NCBI RefSeq assembly: GCF_022458895.1
Contig: NZ_JAINFL010000004.1
Location: forward strand, 1 to 64,000
Reading direction: 5' to 3'
From: Roseihalotalea indica
Lineage (GTDB): Bacteria > Bacteroidota > Bacteroidia > Cytophagales > Cyclobacteriaceae
DNA: 64,000 bases
Position 1 is the stretch's first letter. Each line of letters opens with the position of its first letter. Positions 27,388 through 37,092 of the stretch are shown here, piece after piece. The translations under genes were made by a program, and so were the position numbers. The notes beneath the pieces were generated by a model. It searched no databases, was not told where the DNA came from, and saw nothing but the letters and a program-made list of their open reading frames with translations.

Positions 27388-28215
27388 ATGCAGTGGATTA
27401 TTTATACTGATCTGGATGGTACTCTTCTGGATTTTACGGACTATTCGTTTACTGTTGCCCAACCAGCCGTAAAAGCACTTCAGGAAAAGAGTGTTCCCCT
27501 GATATTTTGTTCTTCAAAAACCCGGGTAGAGCAAGAGCATTACCGTGATGCTCTTACTATCCATGCACCTTTCATCGTAGAAAATGGCAGTGCTATTCTG
27601 ATTCCTAAGAATTACTTTTCTTTTGAGTTGCCCGGTGTCCTAAAGGAAAAGCGAGTTGAGGAGGGAGAAAAATACTGGCAGGTGATTCTGGGTGCTGATA
27701 GAGCATATATTCTGAGTGAAATTGAAAAGGCCAGAAGGAGTTCCGAGATTGATTTATGGGGCTATGCTGATCTCTCTTTGAAAGAAATTATGGAGATCAC
27801 TCATTTAAGTGAAGAGTTTGCCAGCCGGGCGGCTACCCGAGATTTTTCTGAAACGCTGCTTAAGGGAGACAAAACCAGTGAAGCTTTCCTAAAGTTTACC
27901 TCAATTCTTCGGGAAAATGGGCTAGTATGTGTATCAGGTGGCAAATTCCACACGGTGATGGGAGAAAGAAGCGATAAAGGAGCTGCCGTTCGGGTATTGT
28001 CAGATCTATTTAGGAGAGAGTTCGGGGAAATTCGCACAGTGGGTCTGGGAGACTCGGCTAATGATCTACCCTTACTAGATGCAGTAGATGTTCCCTTTTT
28101 GGTTCAAAAACCCGGGGGCAACTGGTTCGAGGCTAAAAACGAGCGAATTATCAAAGTTGATAGCGTTGGACCGGAAGGTTGGGTAAAGGCTGTTCAATCA
28201 ATTGGTGCCATATAG
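27388..28215 (+). CDS. mpgP: mannosyl-3-phosphoglycerate phosphatase
   Basis: A 275-residue HAD-IIB phosphatase (MPGP group) that removes phosphate from mannosyl-3-phosphoglycerate to give mannosylglycerate. Motif I is DLDGT at 8-12, SSKTR follows near residue 43-47, and the last motif is GLGDSANDLPLL (219-230). It starts 3 bp after mpgS, so the two form a two-step cassette. The 3' end overlaps the convergent DNA ligase gene by 18 bp. Confidence 0.92.
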   Translation: MQWIIYTDLDGTLLDFTDYSFTVAQPAVKALQEKSVPLIFCSSKTRVEQEHYRDALTIHAPFIVENGSAILIPKNYFSFELPGVLKEKRVEEGEKYWQVILGADRAYILSEIEKARRSSEIDLWGYADLSLKEIMEITHLSEEFASRAATRDFSETLLKGDKTSEAFLKFTSILRENGLVCVSGGKFHTVMGERSDKGAAVRVLSDLFRREFGEIRTVGLGDSANDLPLLDAVDVPFLVQKPGGNWFEAKNERIIKVDSVGPEGWVKAVQSIGAI

Positions 28216-29814
28216 TTCCAGTAACTCCTGCAATTCAACCAGGGTATTGGCTTCATCCGCTTGTTTGTCATGGCGCCATCGTAAGATGCGGGGAAAGCGC
28301 AAAGCAACTCCTGATTTGTGCCGGGTAGATCGCTGAATGCCCTCAAAGGCAATCTCGAAAACTTGCTCAGCGGCAACTGAGCGAACGGGGCCAAATTTTT
28401 CCCGGGTGTTACGCTTCACAAATGCATCCACTTGGCGAATTTCTTCATCAGTTAAACCGGAATACGCTTTGGTAAATGGAACTAGTCGCCGCTCACCCTC
28501 AGATTCATCCCATACGGCAAAAGTATAATCGGTATAGAGACCCGAGCGTCGCCCGGTTCCGCGTTGAGCATTAATGAGCACCCCATCAATAGTAAGTGGA
28601 TCTACCTTCCATTTCCACCAGTCACCGCGTTTGCGTCCCACCTGGTAAGGACTAGCTTTTCTTTTAAGCATAAACCCCTCGGCCATCAGTGAGCGAGATT
28701 GTTCTCTCAGCTCAGCTAAAACTTCCCAACTATCGGCATTAACAACAGTAGAAAGTTGAAATGGTGGAATCTGCTGATGCAATTCCTGCTGGAGAGTTTC
28801 TAAAGTAGCTCTGCGTTTTACCAGCGGCCATTCCCGAACATCCTGCCCTTCCCATTCCAGCAGATCATATGCCATTATAATGACCGGAGCATTTTTCAGA
28901 ATTGATTTGGTTAGGTTTTTTCGACCAATGCGGGTCTGTAGCAGGGCAAAAGGTAATATTTGATCGTTCTTATAAGGCAAAATTTCCCCGTCAATCACGG
29001 TGCCGTCGGGCAAAAACTCTTGGAATAACTGAAGCTCTGGAAATTTATCTGTGATTAACTCTTCTCCCCGGGACCAGACATATAATTTGCCTTCCCGTAC
29101 AATAATCTGAGACCTGATGCCGTCCCATTTCCATTCTGCCTGCCATTCGTCAATCTCACCAAGGTTGGGTACATCTTCATTGGTTACCGGATGGGCCAAA
29201 AAGAATGGATAGGGACGAGATAAATTATCTTCATGATTTTCTTCCAGCACCAGCGACTCAAACGTCACTTTATTAGGATGCCAGTTCCCCATCAGGCGAT
29301 GAGCGACCAGCGTTTTATCAATATTATATTGCTCAGCCAATGCACGAATAGCCAGATTTTGTGAAACCCCGATGCGGAAACTGCTGGTCATAAGTTTTGT
29401 GAATACCAGTTGTTCGGGCTGGGTCATCTGGCGCCATGCTGCCAGTACTTTTTCTTTCTTAGTTGTTTCATCCAGACGGCTGAGGCTTTGCAGGTAGTCA
29501 ATCCAATAGGAGAGAGGCTGATCCTGGGTTTCGGTGGGTGAGGGTAATAATAGCGATAACGTTTCGGCCAAATCACCTACGAACGAATAGGATTCTCGGA
29601 ACAACCATTCGGGCAACCCGGCGAGCTCCATCGTCCAGGCTTTAAGCAGGGTAGAGGTGACCGGCCGTTTAGGACGCTTGTGACTGAAAAAAGCGATGGT
29701 CCAAAGTTTGTCCCGATCCGGTGCGGTTGCAAAATATTCTTTCAGTAACGCAACTTTATCGTTGGTTTTGTTCGTCTGGTCAAGTTGAGAGAATAATTGG
29801 GCAAATTGCTTCAT
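28198..29814 (-). CDS. ATP-dependent DNA ligase
   Basis: With the ATG at 29814 the protein has 538 residues, the usual length. The reading frame remains open to 30171, but the extra ~119 residues are AT-rich and unlike coding sequence. Residues 1-200 match the N-terminal ligase domain, the adenylation domain carries the nucleotidyl lysine at 229 (KWDGIR), then IDGEI, EGFMLK and WWKWK motifs, and an OB fold follows. It resembles the ligase that in many bacteria sits beside an Lhr-type helicase and an MBL-fold exonuclease; neither is next to it here. It probably acts in repair, in addition to an NAD-dependent LigA elsewhere. Confidence 0.93.
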   Translation of the reverse strand: MKQFAQLFSQLDQTNKTNDKVALLKEYFATAPDRDKLWTIAFFSHKRPKRPVTSTLLKAWTMELAGLPEWLFRESYSFVGDLAETLSLLLPSPTETQDQPLSYWIDYLQSLSRLDETTKKEKVLAAWRQMTQPEQLVFTKLMTSSFRIGVSQNLAIRALAEQYNIDKTLVAHRLMGNWHPNKVTFESLVLEENHEDNLSRPYPFFLAHPVTNEDVPNLGEIDEWQAEWKWDGIRSQIIVREGKLYVWSRGEELITDKFPELQLFQEFLPDGTVIDGEILPYKNDQILPFALLQTRIGRKNLTKSILKNAPVIIMAYDLLEWEGQDVREWPLVKRRATLETLQQELHQQIPPFQLSTVVNADSWEVLAELREQSRSLMAEGFMLKRKASPYQVGRKRGDWWKWKVDPLTIDGVLINAQRGTGRRSGLYTDYTFAVWDESEGERRLVPFTKAYSGLTDEEIRQVDAFVKRNTREKFGPVRSVAAEQVFEIAFEGIQRSTRHKSGVALRFPRILRWRHDKQADEANTLVELQELLELYGTN

Positions 29815-30165
29815 GATCAGCAATTCCAACCTGATTGTCAAAAAATTGTTTGCGAGCACGATTTTTATCAAATTCTCATTCTGGTGCTGCTTTATAGTGT
29901 GATTCAATGCAAGGTAATTTTCAATACCTAACTGAAATAAGTTATTTGTTGGGCAATACAGAATATTAGCAGAAGCTACTGAACCGCTACGAAAAGGGAA
30001 TAGCCCAATTTTTAGGCTTTTAAATTGAAATAATACAATGCAATAAAAAATATATTCAAAACATAATGTTGTTATTTTGGAAAAAAAGAAGTTGTGTAAG
30101 ATTTTATGATAAATATATGAGTTAAGTGCAAAACAAAGATGAATATTTGCAATCAAGGAATTGTA
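29815..30165. other. divergent AT-rich intergenic region
   Basis: This 351-bp AT-rich stretch lies between the DNA ligase and lipoprotein genes. AATATTTG at 30142-30149 (7 of 8 to TAnnTTTG) is placed 16 bp before the lipoprotein ATG at 30166 and is a likely -7 element. No clear ligase promoter or small gene was found. Open frames through it look non-coding. Confidence 0.45.
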
Positions 30166-30579
30166 ATGCATTTTCTTATTAAAAGGATGAAGTTCATAGG
30201 CTCAAATGCGGTGTTACTTATTGGGGTGATTATGCTGCTTTCAGCATGCCACCGAGGCATGATCTGCCCTGCATTCCAAAGTAGCTTTATACTGGATGAC
30301 AGCGTTAGGACCGTTCAATTTTCTCTATTTGAGCCAGATTCCAGCTTAGCCCCAAAAGAGTCTTTCACCGACAAAGGGCGCTACGGAATCATTGAATACA
30401 TGAGTTACCCCAAAAAATACAACTCCATCAAAACCGTTGAGATGGTTACTATTTTCCCTCCGGGCGAACCCGTCTCTCAGGATTCAGCCTATATAGATCC
30501 ACTTTCAACACCCAACCCCTTAATGGCACCCGTTGATTCGGTGAATACCCCAATAATCAGTAATGATAAAATTCCCTGA
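30166..30579 (+). CDS. small lipoprotein of unknown function
   Basis: The 137-residue protein (ATG at 30166) has a lipoprotein signal peptide with LSAC, the lipidated cysteine being residue 28. The segment just after it, GMICPAFQSSFILDDS, is one I recognise as recurrent in short Cytophagales lipoproteins of unknown role. The remainder is Pro- and Ser-rich and probably unstructured. Other in-frame ATGs are at 30139 and 30187; the first overlaps a likely -7 promoter element and is unlikely. It converges on leuS with a 1-bp gap. Confidence 0.65.
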   Translation: MHFLIKRMKFIGSNAVLLIGVIMLLSACHRGMICPAFQSSFILDDSVRTVQFSLFEPDSSLAPKESFTDKGRYGIIEYMSYPKKYNSIKTVEMVTIFPPGEPVSQDSAYIDPLSTPNPLMAPVDSVNTPIISNDKIP

Positions 30580-30580
30580 T

Positions 30581-33349
30581 TTATACCACAATATTTACAA
30601 TTCGCTTAGGGACCACAATAACTCTCTTGGGTGTCTTACCTTCAATCCATCGTTGTACTACTTCGGCTTCTAATACTTGCTTCTCAATTTCATCTTTAGA
30701 AAGCTCAAGAGCAAAATTCATCTTGGCCCGAACCTTCCCGTTGATTGAAATTGGATATTCGTGCACAGCTTCCACCAGGTAACTTTCATCAAACACAGGA
30801 AATGCAGCTTGAGTAACGCTACCCTCATTTCCCAGTAAATGCCAGAGTTCCTCGGCAACGTGGGGAGCGTAGGGTGAAAGTAAAATAACAAGATCATTGA
30901 GTAGGGCTCGTTTCTGACATTTAAGCGACGTTAACTCATTAACACAGATCATGAAACTGCTGACGCTGGTATTAAAGGAATAGTTTTCAATGTCTTCCTG
31001 CGCCTTTTTGATGGTTTTGTGCAGCACCTTAAGTTCATCTTTGGAAGGAGCTTCATCCGTAACCATAAAATTGCCCTGATCGTCGTGAAACAAGCGCCAG
31101 AGCTTTCGTAAGAACTTAAACACTCCGTCAATACCGTTAGTATTCCACGGCTTTGACTGTTCCAATGGCCCTAAAAACATCTCGTACAACCGCAGCGTAT
31201 CAGCGCCGTACTGTTCTACCACGTCGTCGGGATTAACTACATTGAACAAGCGTTTAGACATTTTCTCTACTTCTGATCCACAGATGTATTTTCCGTCTTC
31301 CAGAACAAACTCTGCGTCATGTAGATCTTCTCGCCACTGCTTGAAAGCCTCGATATCGAGCACGTCATTCGACACCATAGAAATGTCTATATGCATTGGA
31401 GATACCTTATATTGGTCTTTCAGGCCATGAGATACAAACGTGTTTTTTCCCTGTACGCGATAGGCAATACTTGATTGACCCTGAATCATTCCCTGGTTGA
31501 TGAGTTTTTTATAGGGCTCATCAACAGTGATATACCCTCGGTCGTAGAGAAATTTAGTCCAGAAGCGGGAATACAGTAAGTGGCCAGTAGCGTGCTCGGT
31601 ACCACCAATGTACAGGTCAACATTCCCCCAATAAGACTGAGCTTGCTTACTGACGAACTGTTCGTCATTTTGCGAGTCCATATAGCGGAAGTGGTACCAG
31701 GATGAACCTGCCCACCCAGGCATAGTGGTTAGCTCATAAGGATACTTTTCCTGATATTTCCAGTCGGTGGCTCTACCTAAAGGAGGCTCACCATCTTCGG
31801 TGGGCTTGTATTCATCAACGGGAGGAAGCTCTAATGGCAATTCTGACTCATCAAGCAGATAGGGGATATCATCCTTGAAATAAACGGGCACTGGTTCACC
31901 CCAATAGCGTTGGCGGCTGAATACAGCATCGCGCATGCGGTAATTGACTTTGGCTTTACCTACTCCTTCTGCTTCAGCTCGGTCAGTGGCAACTTTAATT
32001 GCCTCGTGCGAGTCTAATCCGTTCAGAAAATCAGAGTTAATGATGATGCCGTGTTTCTTTTCGGTTGGGTTTTCCAGAGATTCCGTTCCCTCGATCACAT
32101 GAACGATGGGTAAATTAAAATGATTGGCAAATCGGAAATCCCGGTCATCAGAAGACGGCACTCCCATAACGACCCCAGTTCCATAACCGGCCAACACATA
32201 ATCGGCTACCCAGATGGGTACCGGTTCTCCTGAGATTGGATTAATGGCATAGGAGCCTGTAAAGACACCAGATACCGTTTTGACATCGGCCATTCGGTCG
32301 CGCTCTGAGCGGTTTACGGCTGTTTCCACGTACGCTTCTACATCTGAGCGTTGGCTATCGGTAGTGAGCTCGCTGATTAGTTCATGTTCAGGAGCCAGGG
32401 TAATATAAGTCACCCCAAAAATAGTATCCGCTCGGGTAGTGAAGGCGGTAAGCGTGATGCTGGAGTCCTGTACTTTAAAATCCAATTCACAACCTATTGA
32501 CTTACCAATCCAGTTGCGTTGCATTTCTTTTAAAGAATCCGTCCAGTCAATGCGCTCCAGGCCTTCCAGCAAGCGGTCAGCATAGGCGGTAATCCGCATC
32601 ATCCACTGTTTCATCTTCTTGCGCTCAACTGGGAAACCGCCTCGCTCCGAAAAACCGTCCTTAACCTCATCATTCGCTAATACCGTCCCCAATCCCGGAC
32701 ACCAGTTTACAACGGTATCGGCCAGGTAAGTAAGCCGGTATTTGAGCAGCATGTGTTGTTGCTCGGCTTCCGACATTTGCTTCCACTCATCAGCGGTGAA
32801 AGTTGGCGTATCTTCATCGCAAACCGCTTGTACGGTTTTATTTCCTTCTTTTTCAAACAGGGCAATCAGGGTATCAATTGGTTCGGTAGTGTCTTTTTCC
32901 TGATTATACCAGCTTTCAAATAATTGCATGAAAATCCACTGGGTCCAGCGATAGAAAGAAGGATCGCTGGTTTGCACTTCTTTATCCCAATCGTAGGAAA
33001 ATCCCAGGTTTCTGAGTTGTTCTTTGTATCGCTGAATATTTTGCGCAGTAGTAATGCCAGGATGTTGGCCAGTCTGTATGGCATATTGTTCAGCCGGAAG
33101 ACCAAAAGAGTCAAACCCCATGGGGTGCAGCACATTAAACCCTTTTAGTCGCTTATATCGGCTTACAATATCGGAAGCAATGTAACCCAATGGGTGGCCC
33201 ACATGCAATCCCGCCCCCGAAGGATAGGGAAACATATCTAACACATAATATTTGGGAAGAGTCAGGTCTACCTGAACGCTATAAATATTGTTTTCTTGCC
33301 AATACTGTTGCCACTTTTTCTCAATGGTAAGAAAGTCGTATTCTGCCAT
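30581..33349 (-). CDS. leuS: leucyl-tRNA synthetase
   Basis: A 922-residue class I synthetase that charges tRNA-Leu with leucine. The HIGH motif appears as HVGH at 49-52 and the KMSKR motif at 696-700. A CP1 editing domain lies between them, with the conserved threonine-rich [11 protein letters not shown] segment, and the C-terminal anticodon-binding domain ends in IVNIVV. Length is at the upper end of the bacterial range because of an insertion near residues 145-190 (an acidic stretch including [15 protein letters not shown]), a feature I have seen in Bacteroidota LeuRS. An exact -7 promoter element lies about 30 bp upstream. Confidence 0.97.
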   Translation of the reverse strand: MAEYDFLTIEKKWQQYWQENNIYSVQVDLTLPKYYVLDMFPYPSGAGLHVGHPLGYIASDIVSRYKRLKGFNVLHPMGFDSFGLPAEQYAIQTGQHPGITTAQNIQRYKEQLRNLGFSYDWDKEVQTSDPSFYRWTQWIFMQLFESWYNQEKDTTEPIDTLIALFEKEGNKTVQAVCDEDTPTFTADEWKQMSEAEQQHMLLKYRLTYLADTVVNWCPGLGTVLANDEVKDGFSERGGFPVERKKMKQWMMRITAYADRLLEGLERIDWTDSLKEMQRNWIGKSIGCELDFKVQDSSITLTAFTTRADTIFGVTYITLAPEHELISELTTDSQRSDVEAYVETAVNRSERDRMADVKTVSGVFTGSYAINPISGEPVPIWVADYVLAGYGTGVVMGVPSSDDRDFRFANHFNLPIVHVIEGTESLENPTEKKHGIIINSDFLNGLDSHEAIKVATDRAEAEGVGKAKVNYRMRDAVFSRQRYWGEPVPVYFKDDIPYLLDESELPLELPPVDEYKPTEDGEPPLGRATDWKYQEKYPYELTTMPGWAGSSWYHFRYMDSQNDEQFVSKQAQSYWGNVDLYIGGTEHATGHLLYSRFWTKFLYDRGYITVDEPYKKLINQGMIQGQSSIAYRVQGKNTFVSHGLKDQYKVSPMHIDISMVSNDVLDIEAFKQWREDLHDAEFVLEDGKYICGSEVEKMSKRLFNVVNPDDVVEQYGADTLRLYEMFLGPLEQSKPWNTNGIDGVFKFLRKLWRLFHDDQGNFMVTDEAPSKDELKVLHKTIKKAQEDIENYSFNTSVSSFMICVNELTSLKCQKRALLNDLVILLSPYAPHVAEELWHLLGNEGSVTQAAFPVFDESYLVEAVHEYPISINGKVRAKMNFALELSKDEIEKQVLEAEVVQRWIEGKTPKRVIVVPKRIVNIVV

Positions 33350-33378
33350 GCTTGCTCGTTCGAAGTTGATGAATGGGG

Positions 33379-33408
33379 CAAAATTAGCAGAATTCGGCTA
33401 GAAACAAT
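33379..33408 (-). promoter_or_regulatory. leuS promoter
   Basis: On the minus strand TAATTTTG (33379-33386) matches TAnnTTTG exactly, and ATTG (33405-33408) lies 18 nt upstream as a partial -33 element. The ATG of leuS is 29 bp downstream of the -7. Confidence 0.55.
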
Positions 33409-33414
33409 AGTTTG

Positions 33415-34341
33415 TTAGACAGCAATCAGGGATTCTTCCTGAGAGATTGTCTCTGCCTGACTGGTCTTCCAGCTTGTCTGTAGCCAGTTGGTAAATTGCG
33501 AAGGTTTCCAGCAGTATAGTTTTGTGCCCAAATGGAAAGCTTTGGTTTCGTAACGCTTGCGCTGGGTAGCAATAAAATGAAATAGTGGCATCCAATCGTC
33601 CTGATCATTTAGATTACTGGTGAGGATGGTTTGATGCAGAACATAGAAGTCATGATCTGTTCCTAAGGCATCGGTGAGTTCATGTAGTTCATCTTCCAGA
33701 GTTTCCATCATGGAGGGCCAGATTGGAGTGATAGCATTGAGTTGGTATCGTAAATATTTCACCCGTTTACGCCACTCATGGTAATTTTCCGGACTAGGGT
33801 GACTGGCCGATTCTTCCATCATCAACTTTCCTCGCTTGTAAACGCGTTCAATGCTGGCTGACAGCGCATTAAAGCCATGGCGTTCGGTTTGTAGGTTTTG
33901 AACATACTCCTCAGCCGAGGCTAGTGCCTCAAGGGTGTGTTTCAATAAATGATTCTGGTGAATCTGATAGCGAGTAACCGCTGATTTTTTGGCCATAAGG
34001 TGGTGCATAACCCGTTCAAGTAATGCTTTAAGGCTGGCATCGTTAACGTTGTCATGCAATGTCATAGATACTTCTAACAGGGCAGAGGTATCCCGGGCAT
34101 CCGAAAGTAGTCGGCCTACATCGCGGAAGTAGATATTAGATCGCTGGTATTCTTTTTTAGGAATGTCATCGCGTACCAGGCGCACTATCGCTCTAATTTT
34201 TTTTAGCTGTTTACGTGCCTCATGAATTCCAGCATGAGGATCAGTATTTTGAAGGGCTTGACGACAAGCATCAAGCCGGTTATGCAGAATCTCCTGAATC
34301 TGCGAGGAAACGTTATCGTTGGGTTGAATGTCGGTTTTCAT
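33415..34341 (-). CDS. CHAD domain protein
   Basis: A 308-residue all-helical protein with the CHAD signature: conserved histidines and basic residues in IHEARKQLKKIRAIVRLVR (about 39-57), RDVGRLLSDARDTSALLEV and YHEWRKRVKYLRYQLN (about 195-210). CHAD domains bind inorganic polyphosphate, so this may be a polyphosphate-binding protein; no triphosphate tunnel (CYTH) domain is fused or adjacent. It follows the HldD-like gene after 13 bp on the same strand and probably shares its transcript. Confidence 0.9.
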   Translation of the reverse strand: MKTDIQPNDNVSSQIQEILHNRLDACRQALQNTDPHAGIHEARKQLKKIRAIVRLVRDDIPKKEYQRSNIYFRDVGRLLSDARDTSALLEVSMTLHDNVNDASLKALLERVMHHLMAKKSAVTRYQIHQNHLLKHTLEALASAEEYVQNLQTERHGFNALSASIERVYKRGKLMMEESASHPSPENYHEWRKRVKYLRYQLNAITPIWPSMMETLEDELHELTDALGTDHDFYVLHQTILTSNLNDQDDWMPLFHFIATQRKRYETKAFHLGTKLYCWKPSQFTNWLQTSWKTSQAETISQEESLIAV

Positions 34342-34354
34342 AGTGATGTAGTTT

Positions 34355-35143
34355 CTATATATAACGCTGTGCCGCCAAGTAGTTGGTAACTACAGAATAA
34401 ATTCCTTCCGGTAATGAATGAAAATGACCTTTATACCCGATTTCCTTTAGTCGTCCTATCTCTTGCCGACTTTGCGAAGAAAATGGTGTTGCCGCAGGTG
34501 CTTCGTCTTGATTCTTAACCTGGATAACAAGATTCTGCAATAAGGAAACATCGGCTTGCTGTTGGGGTAAATCATAGAAACCAGAATGCTGCCGATGGCG
34601 GACAAAAAAGTAAATGAGTTCTACCACATCCTGCACATAAGTGAAGTGTAGTTGATCGGTTTCTTCATTGGTAGCGGAAACATCTTCCAATTGATTTTGA
34701 ATGACTTTATATACCTCCGAAACTTCCTTAAAGTGCTCTTCGCCAGGGCCATATAATTGGCCGGTCTGGAGGCCTGCCCAGAAAAAGGGATAACGTTCCT
34801 GGCTGCTGGCCCAGTCTTGGATCTGTTGGTCACGTGTGGCAAAGATGAATGGAATCTGATGTTGATAACACTGCTGCCAAAGGGTTGTAAATAGTTGATT
34901 TTCAGGTAGTGACTGGTCAGCTAAGCACCAAAACATGAACTCAAGCTCTTCCGCATTTTCGGCTACCCATTTCGGCAATGCATCGACATCTACAAGTTGC
35001 CAATACTGTATCTCCTGCTGCTTTTCCAGCTGGGTTATATCTGATGCTGAGGCAGCGAGGGCCAGGTAATTAAAATTTTCTTTGTTTAATTTTTTACTAA
35101 GATGCGTGCCCAACAACGAATGAGCACCAACAATGACCATCAT
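34355..35143 (-). CDS. HldD/extended-SDR-like protein lacking the YxxxK catalytic motif
   Basis: A 262-residue Rossmann protein. The N-terminal glycine loop is reduced to VGAHSLLG. QTGQLYGPGEEHF (about 136-148) and YVQDVVELIYFF (about 179-190) mirror RYFNVYGPGExHK and YVxDVVxVxxFF of ADP-heptose epimerase HldD. The region that would hold the YGxSK catalytic pair is missing or replaced by a WASSQERYPFFW segment. It may be a pseudoenzyme or have lost epimerase activity while keeping sugar-nucleotide binding. It lies divergent from the QueD/PTPS-like gene and upstream of the CHAD gene. Confidence 0.7.
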   Translation of the reverse strand: MMVIVGAHSLLGTHLSKKLNKENFNYLALAASASDITQLEKQQEIQYWQLVDVDALPKWVAENAEELEFMFWCLADQSLPENQLFTTLWQQCYQHQIPFIFATRDQQIQDWASSQERYPFFWAGLQTGQLYGPGEEHFKEVSEVYKVIQNQLEDVSATNEETDQLHFTYVQDVVELIYFFVRHRQHSGFYDLPQQQADVSLLQNLVIQVKNQDEAPAATPFSSQSRQEIGRLKEIGYKGHFHSLPEGIYSVVTNYLAAQRYI

Positions 35144-35208
35144 ACTTTCTGAGATTTCACGAATAAAGACTAACTGCTTTCAGAACTGAATATAGTAATT
35201 GGATTGTT

Positions 35209-35216
35209 TATATTTG
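35209..35216 (+). promoter_or_regulatory. -7 promoter element of the queD-like/lpxB unit
   Basis: TATATTTG matches TAnnTTTG exactly and lies 19 bp before the ATG at 35236. ACTG about 20 nt upstream is only a weak -33 match. Confidence 0.55.
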
Positions 35217-35235
35217 CAAAAAATTGACCGATGCT

Positions 35236-35718
35236 ATGATCTATGTGAGTAGAAAAGAACATTTTAACGCTGCCCATAAATTATATAACCCGAACTGGAC
35301 CCAGGAAAAGAATGAGGCTGTTTTTGGCCCTTGTGCGAATGAGAACTGGCATGGTCATAATTTTGAAATGATTGTGACTGTGAAGGGAAAAACTGATCCG
35401 GAAACTGGCTTTGTCGTTGATTTAAAGCAGCTAAGCCAGGTAATTAAGCGGACTATTGTTGATAAAGTTGACCATAAAAACCTGAACGTAGATGTTGATT
35501 TCATGCGGGGAAAAATGGCTAGCTGTGAAGTGTTAGTTGAAGAGTTCTGGAAAATTCTGGCTCCCGAGGTTGCTAAAATTACCAGCCGGGGACAACTACA
35601 TTCAATCCGGTTATTTGAGACTCAAAATAACTACGTAGAGTTTTTTGGGGAGGGACTGGAACCAGCCACCCAACGGCAGCAGCAAGCCCAGCACGCTGAA
35701 CCGGCGCTGAGCCTATGA
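35236..35718 (+). CDS. queD: 6-carboxytetrahydropterin synthase / 6-pyruvoyl-tetrahydropterin synthase-like
   Basis: A 160-residue T-fold enzyme. Zinc ligands are His14 (NAAHKL), His39 and His41 (HGH), with the catalytic cysteine at 33 in GPCANENWHGHN. This layout, with a long Cys-to-HGH spacing, resembles eukaryotic PTPS (GKCNNPNGHGHNY) more than E. coli QueD, so the product could be a pyruvoyl- or carboxy-tetrahydropterin; queuosine biosynthesis is the default bacterial role. The frame also opens at a TTG (35224), but ATG 35236 fits the family and the promoter. A Gln-rich tail ends the protein. Its stop overlaps the lpxB start (ATGA). Confidence 0.85.
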   Translation: MIYVSRKEHFNAAHKLYNPNWTQEKNEAVFGPCANENWHGHNFEMIVTVKGKTDPETGFVVDLKQLSQVIKRTIVDKVDHKNLNVDVDFMRGKMASCEVLVEEFWKILAPEVAKITSRGQLHSIRLFETQNNYVEFFGEGLEPATQRQQQAQHAEPALSL

Positions 35719-36818
35719 AATACTACATCATTGCCGGTGAGCGTTCCGGAGACCTTCATGGAGGAAATCTAATTAAAGCAATACATCAGCAGGATGCCGA
35801 AGCTGAAGTCCGCTGCTGGGGTGGGGATGATATGGAGAAAGCCGGTGCTACCCTGGTGAAGCATTACCGGGATATGGCCTTCATGGGATTTCTGGAGGTG
35901 CTGAAAAATCTGCGGACTATTCAGGGATTTCTTAAAACCTGCCAGGCCGATATGCTTGCCTATCAGCCCGATGCCGTAATCCTGATCGACTATCCTGGTT
36001 TTAATATGCGAATGGCTAAGTTTGCGAAGGAGCAAGGCTGGCCAGTATACTATTATATTGCCCCTAAAACCTGGGCCTGGAATGCTTCGCGTACGCATAA
36101 ATTGCGAAAATATGTAGACGAAGTATTTTCTATTTTACCCTTTGAAACGCCATTTTTTGAAAAATATGGAGTGAATGTCACCTACGTTGGCAATCCTCTG
36201 CATGATGCCATTAGAGACTTCTCTCCTGACGCAAACTTCCGCAAGCAATACCAACTGACTGACCAACCCATAATTGCCTTATTGCCGGGTAGCCGCAAAC
36301 AAGAGATTCAGAATATTCTGACTACTATGCTGGAAGTTGTTCCACATTTCCCTGATTATCAGTTTGTGGTAGCAGCCGTCGATAACCTTCCTGCATCATT
36401 TTACGATCCTGTAAAAAACCATCCTCAGGTAAAAGTTATTACTGGCCAAACATACCAGATTTTACATGAAGCAAGAGCTGCGGCAGTTACTTCGGGTACG
36501 GCAACGTTAGAAACTGCATTGTTTGAAGTGCCCCAGATTGTCTGTTATAAAACCAGCTATTTTTCATACAAAATTGCCCAGACTCTCATTCAGGTTCCCT
36601 ATATTTCTCTGGTGAATCTTATTGCTGATAAACCCGTTGTGCCCGAACTGATTCAGCATGATTTCCAACCTTCCAGAATTACCCCCCTCCTTAAATCTTT
36701 ACTTGAAGAAAGCGATCAGCGTAACGGTCAACTAGCTGACTATCAAAAACTTAAAAGCCAGCTTGGGGAAGAGCCAACTGCGAGTTTGGTAGCAGCAAAA
36801 ATTTGCTCCAAGCAGTAA
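35715..36818 (+). CDS. lpxB: lipid-A-disaccharide synthase
   Basis: The 367-residue GT19 enzyme joins UDP-2,3-diacylglucosamine and lipid X to form the lipid A disaccharide at the inner membrane. Family motifs are AGERSGDLHG near the N-terminus (7-16), FxGxGGxxM reduced to WGGDDM, DYPGFNMRMAK, YYIAPKTWAWN, PGSRKQEI and SGTATLE. It is of normal length. It is coupled to the upstream queD-like gene by a 4-bp overlap, so both probably share the promoter at 35209-35216. Its presence fits a Gram-negative outer membrane. Confidence 0.96.
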   Translation: MKYYIIAGERSGDLHGGNLIKAIHQQDAEAEVRCWGGDDMEKAGATLVKHYRDMAFMGFLEVLKNLRTIQGFLKTCQADMLAYQPDAVILIDYPGFNMRMAKFAKEQGWPVYYYIAPKTWAWNASRTHKLRKYVDEVFSILPFETPFFEKYGVNVTYVGNPLHDAIRDFSPDANFRKQYQLTDQPIIALLPGSRKQEIQNILTTMLEVVPHFPDYQFVVAAVDNLPASFYDPVKNHPQVKVITGQTYQILHEARAAAVTSGTATLETALFEVPQIVCYKTSYFSYKIAQTLIQVPYISLVNLIADKPVVPELIQHDFQPSRITPLLKSLLEESDQRNGQLADYQKLKSQLGEEPTASLVAAKICSKQ

Positions 36819-37092
36819 ATACTAAGCCTGCTGATTAGATTGATGCTGATTCGCAGTATTAATCCAACTATATTAATCCAGACTAAGCCCCTTCCTCGTG
36901 CACCTCCTTTGTCTTGGGTAATTTACCTAAGGTTGGTATATGAAATAATGGAAAAATTTAATTTTGTTTTCTCACATAGTGTTTAAGGTATATTTTGATA
37001 AACGATTAATTATCGGTAGTATATTTTAAATAATCTGGTAAAATGTTGTGAAATATTTGCAATCTTATCAAATTGCGGGCTAATCTAAATTT

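Noticed and set aside
29815..30171. N-terminal extension of the DNA ligase
   Set aside because: The extra sequence is AT-rich, shows no family similarity, and the 538-residue form from 29814 has normal ligase length.
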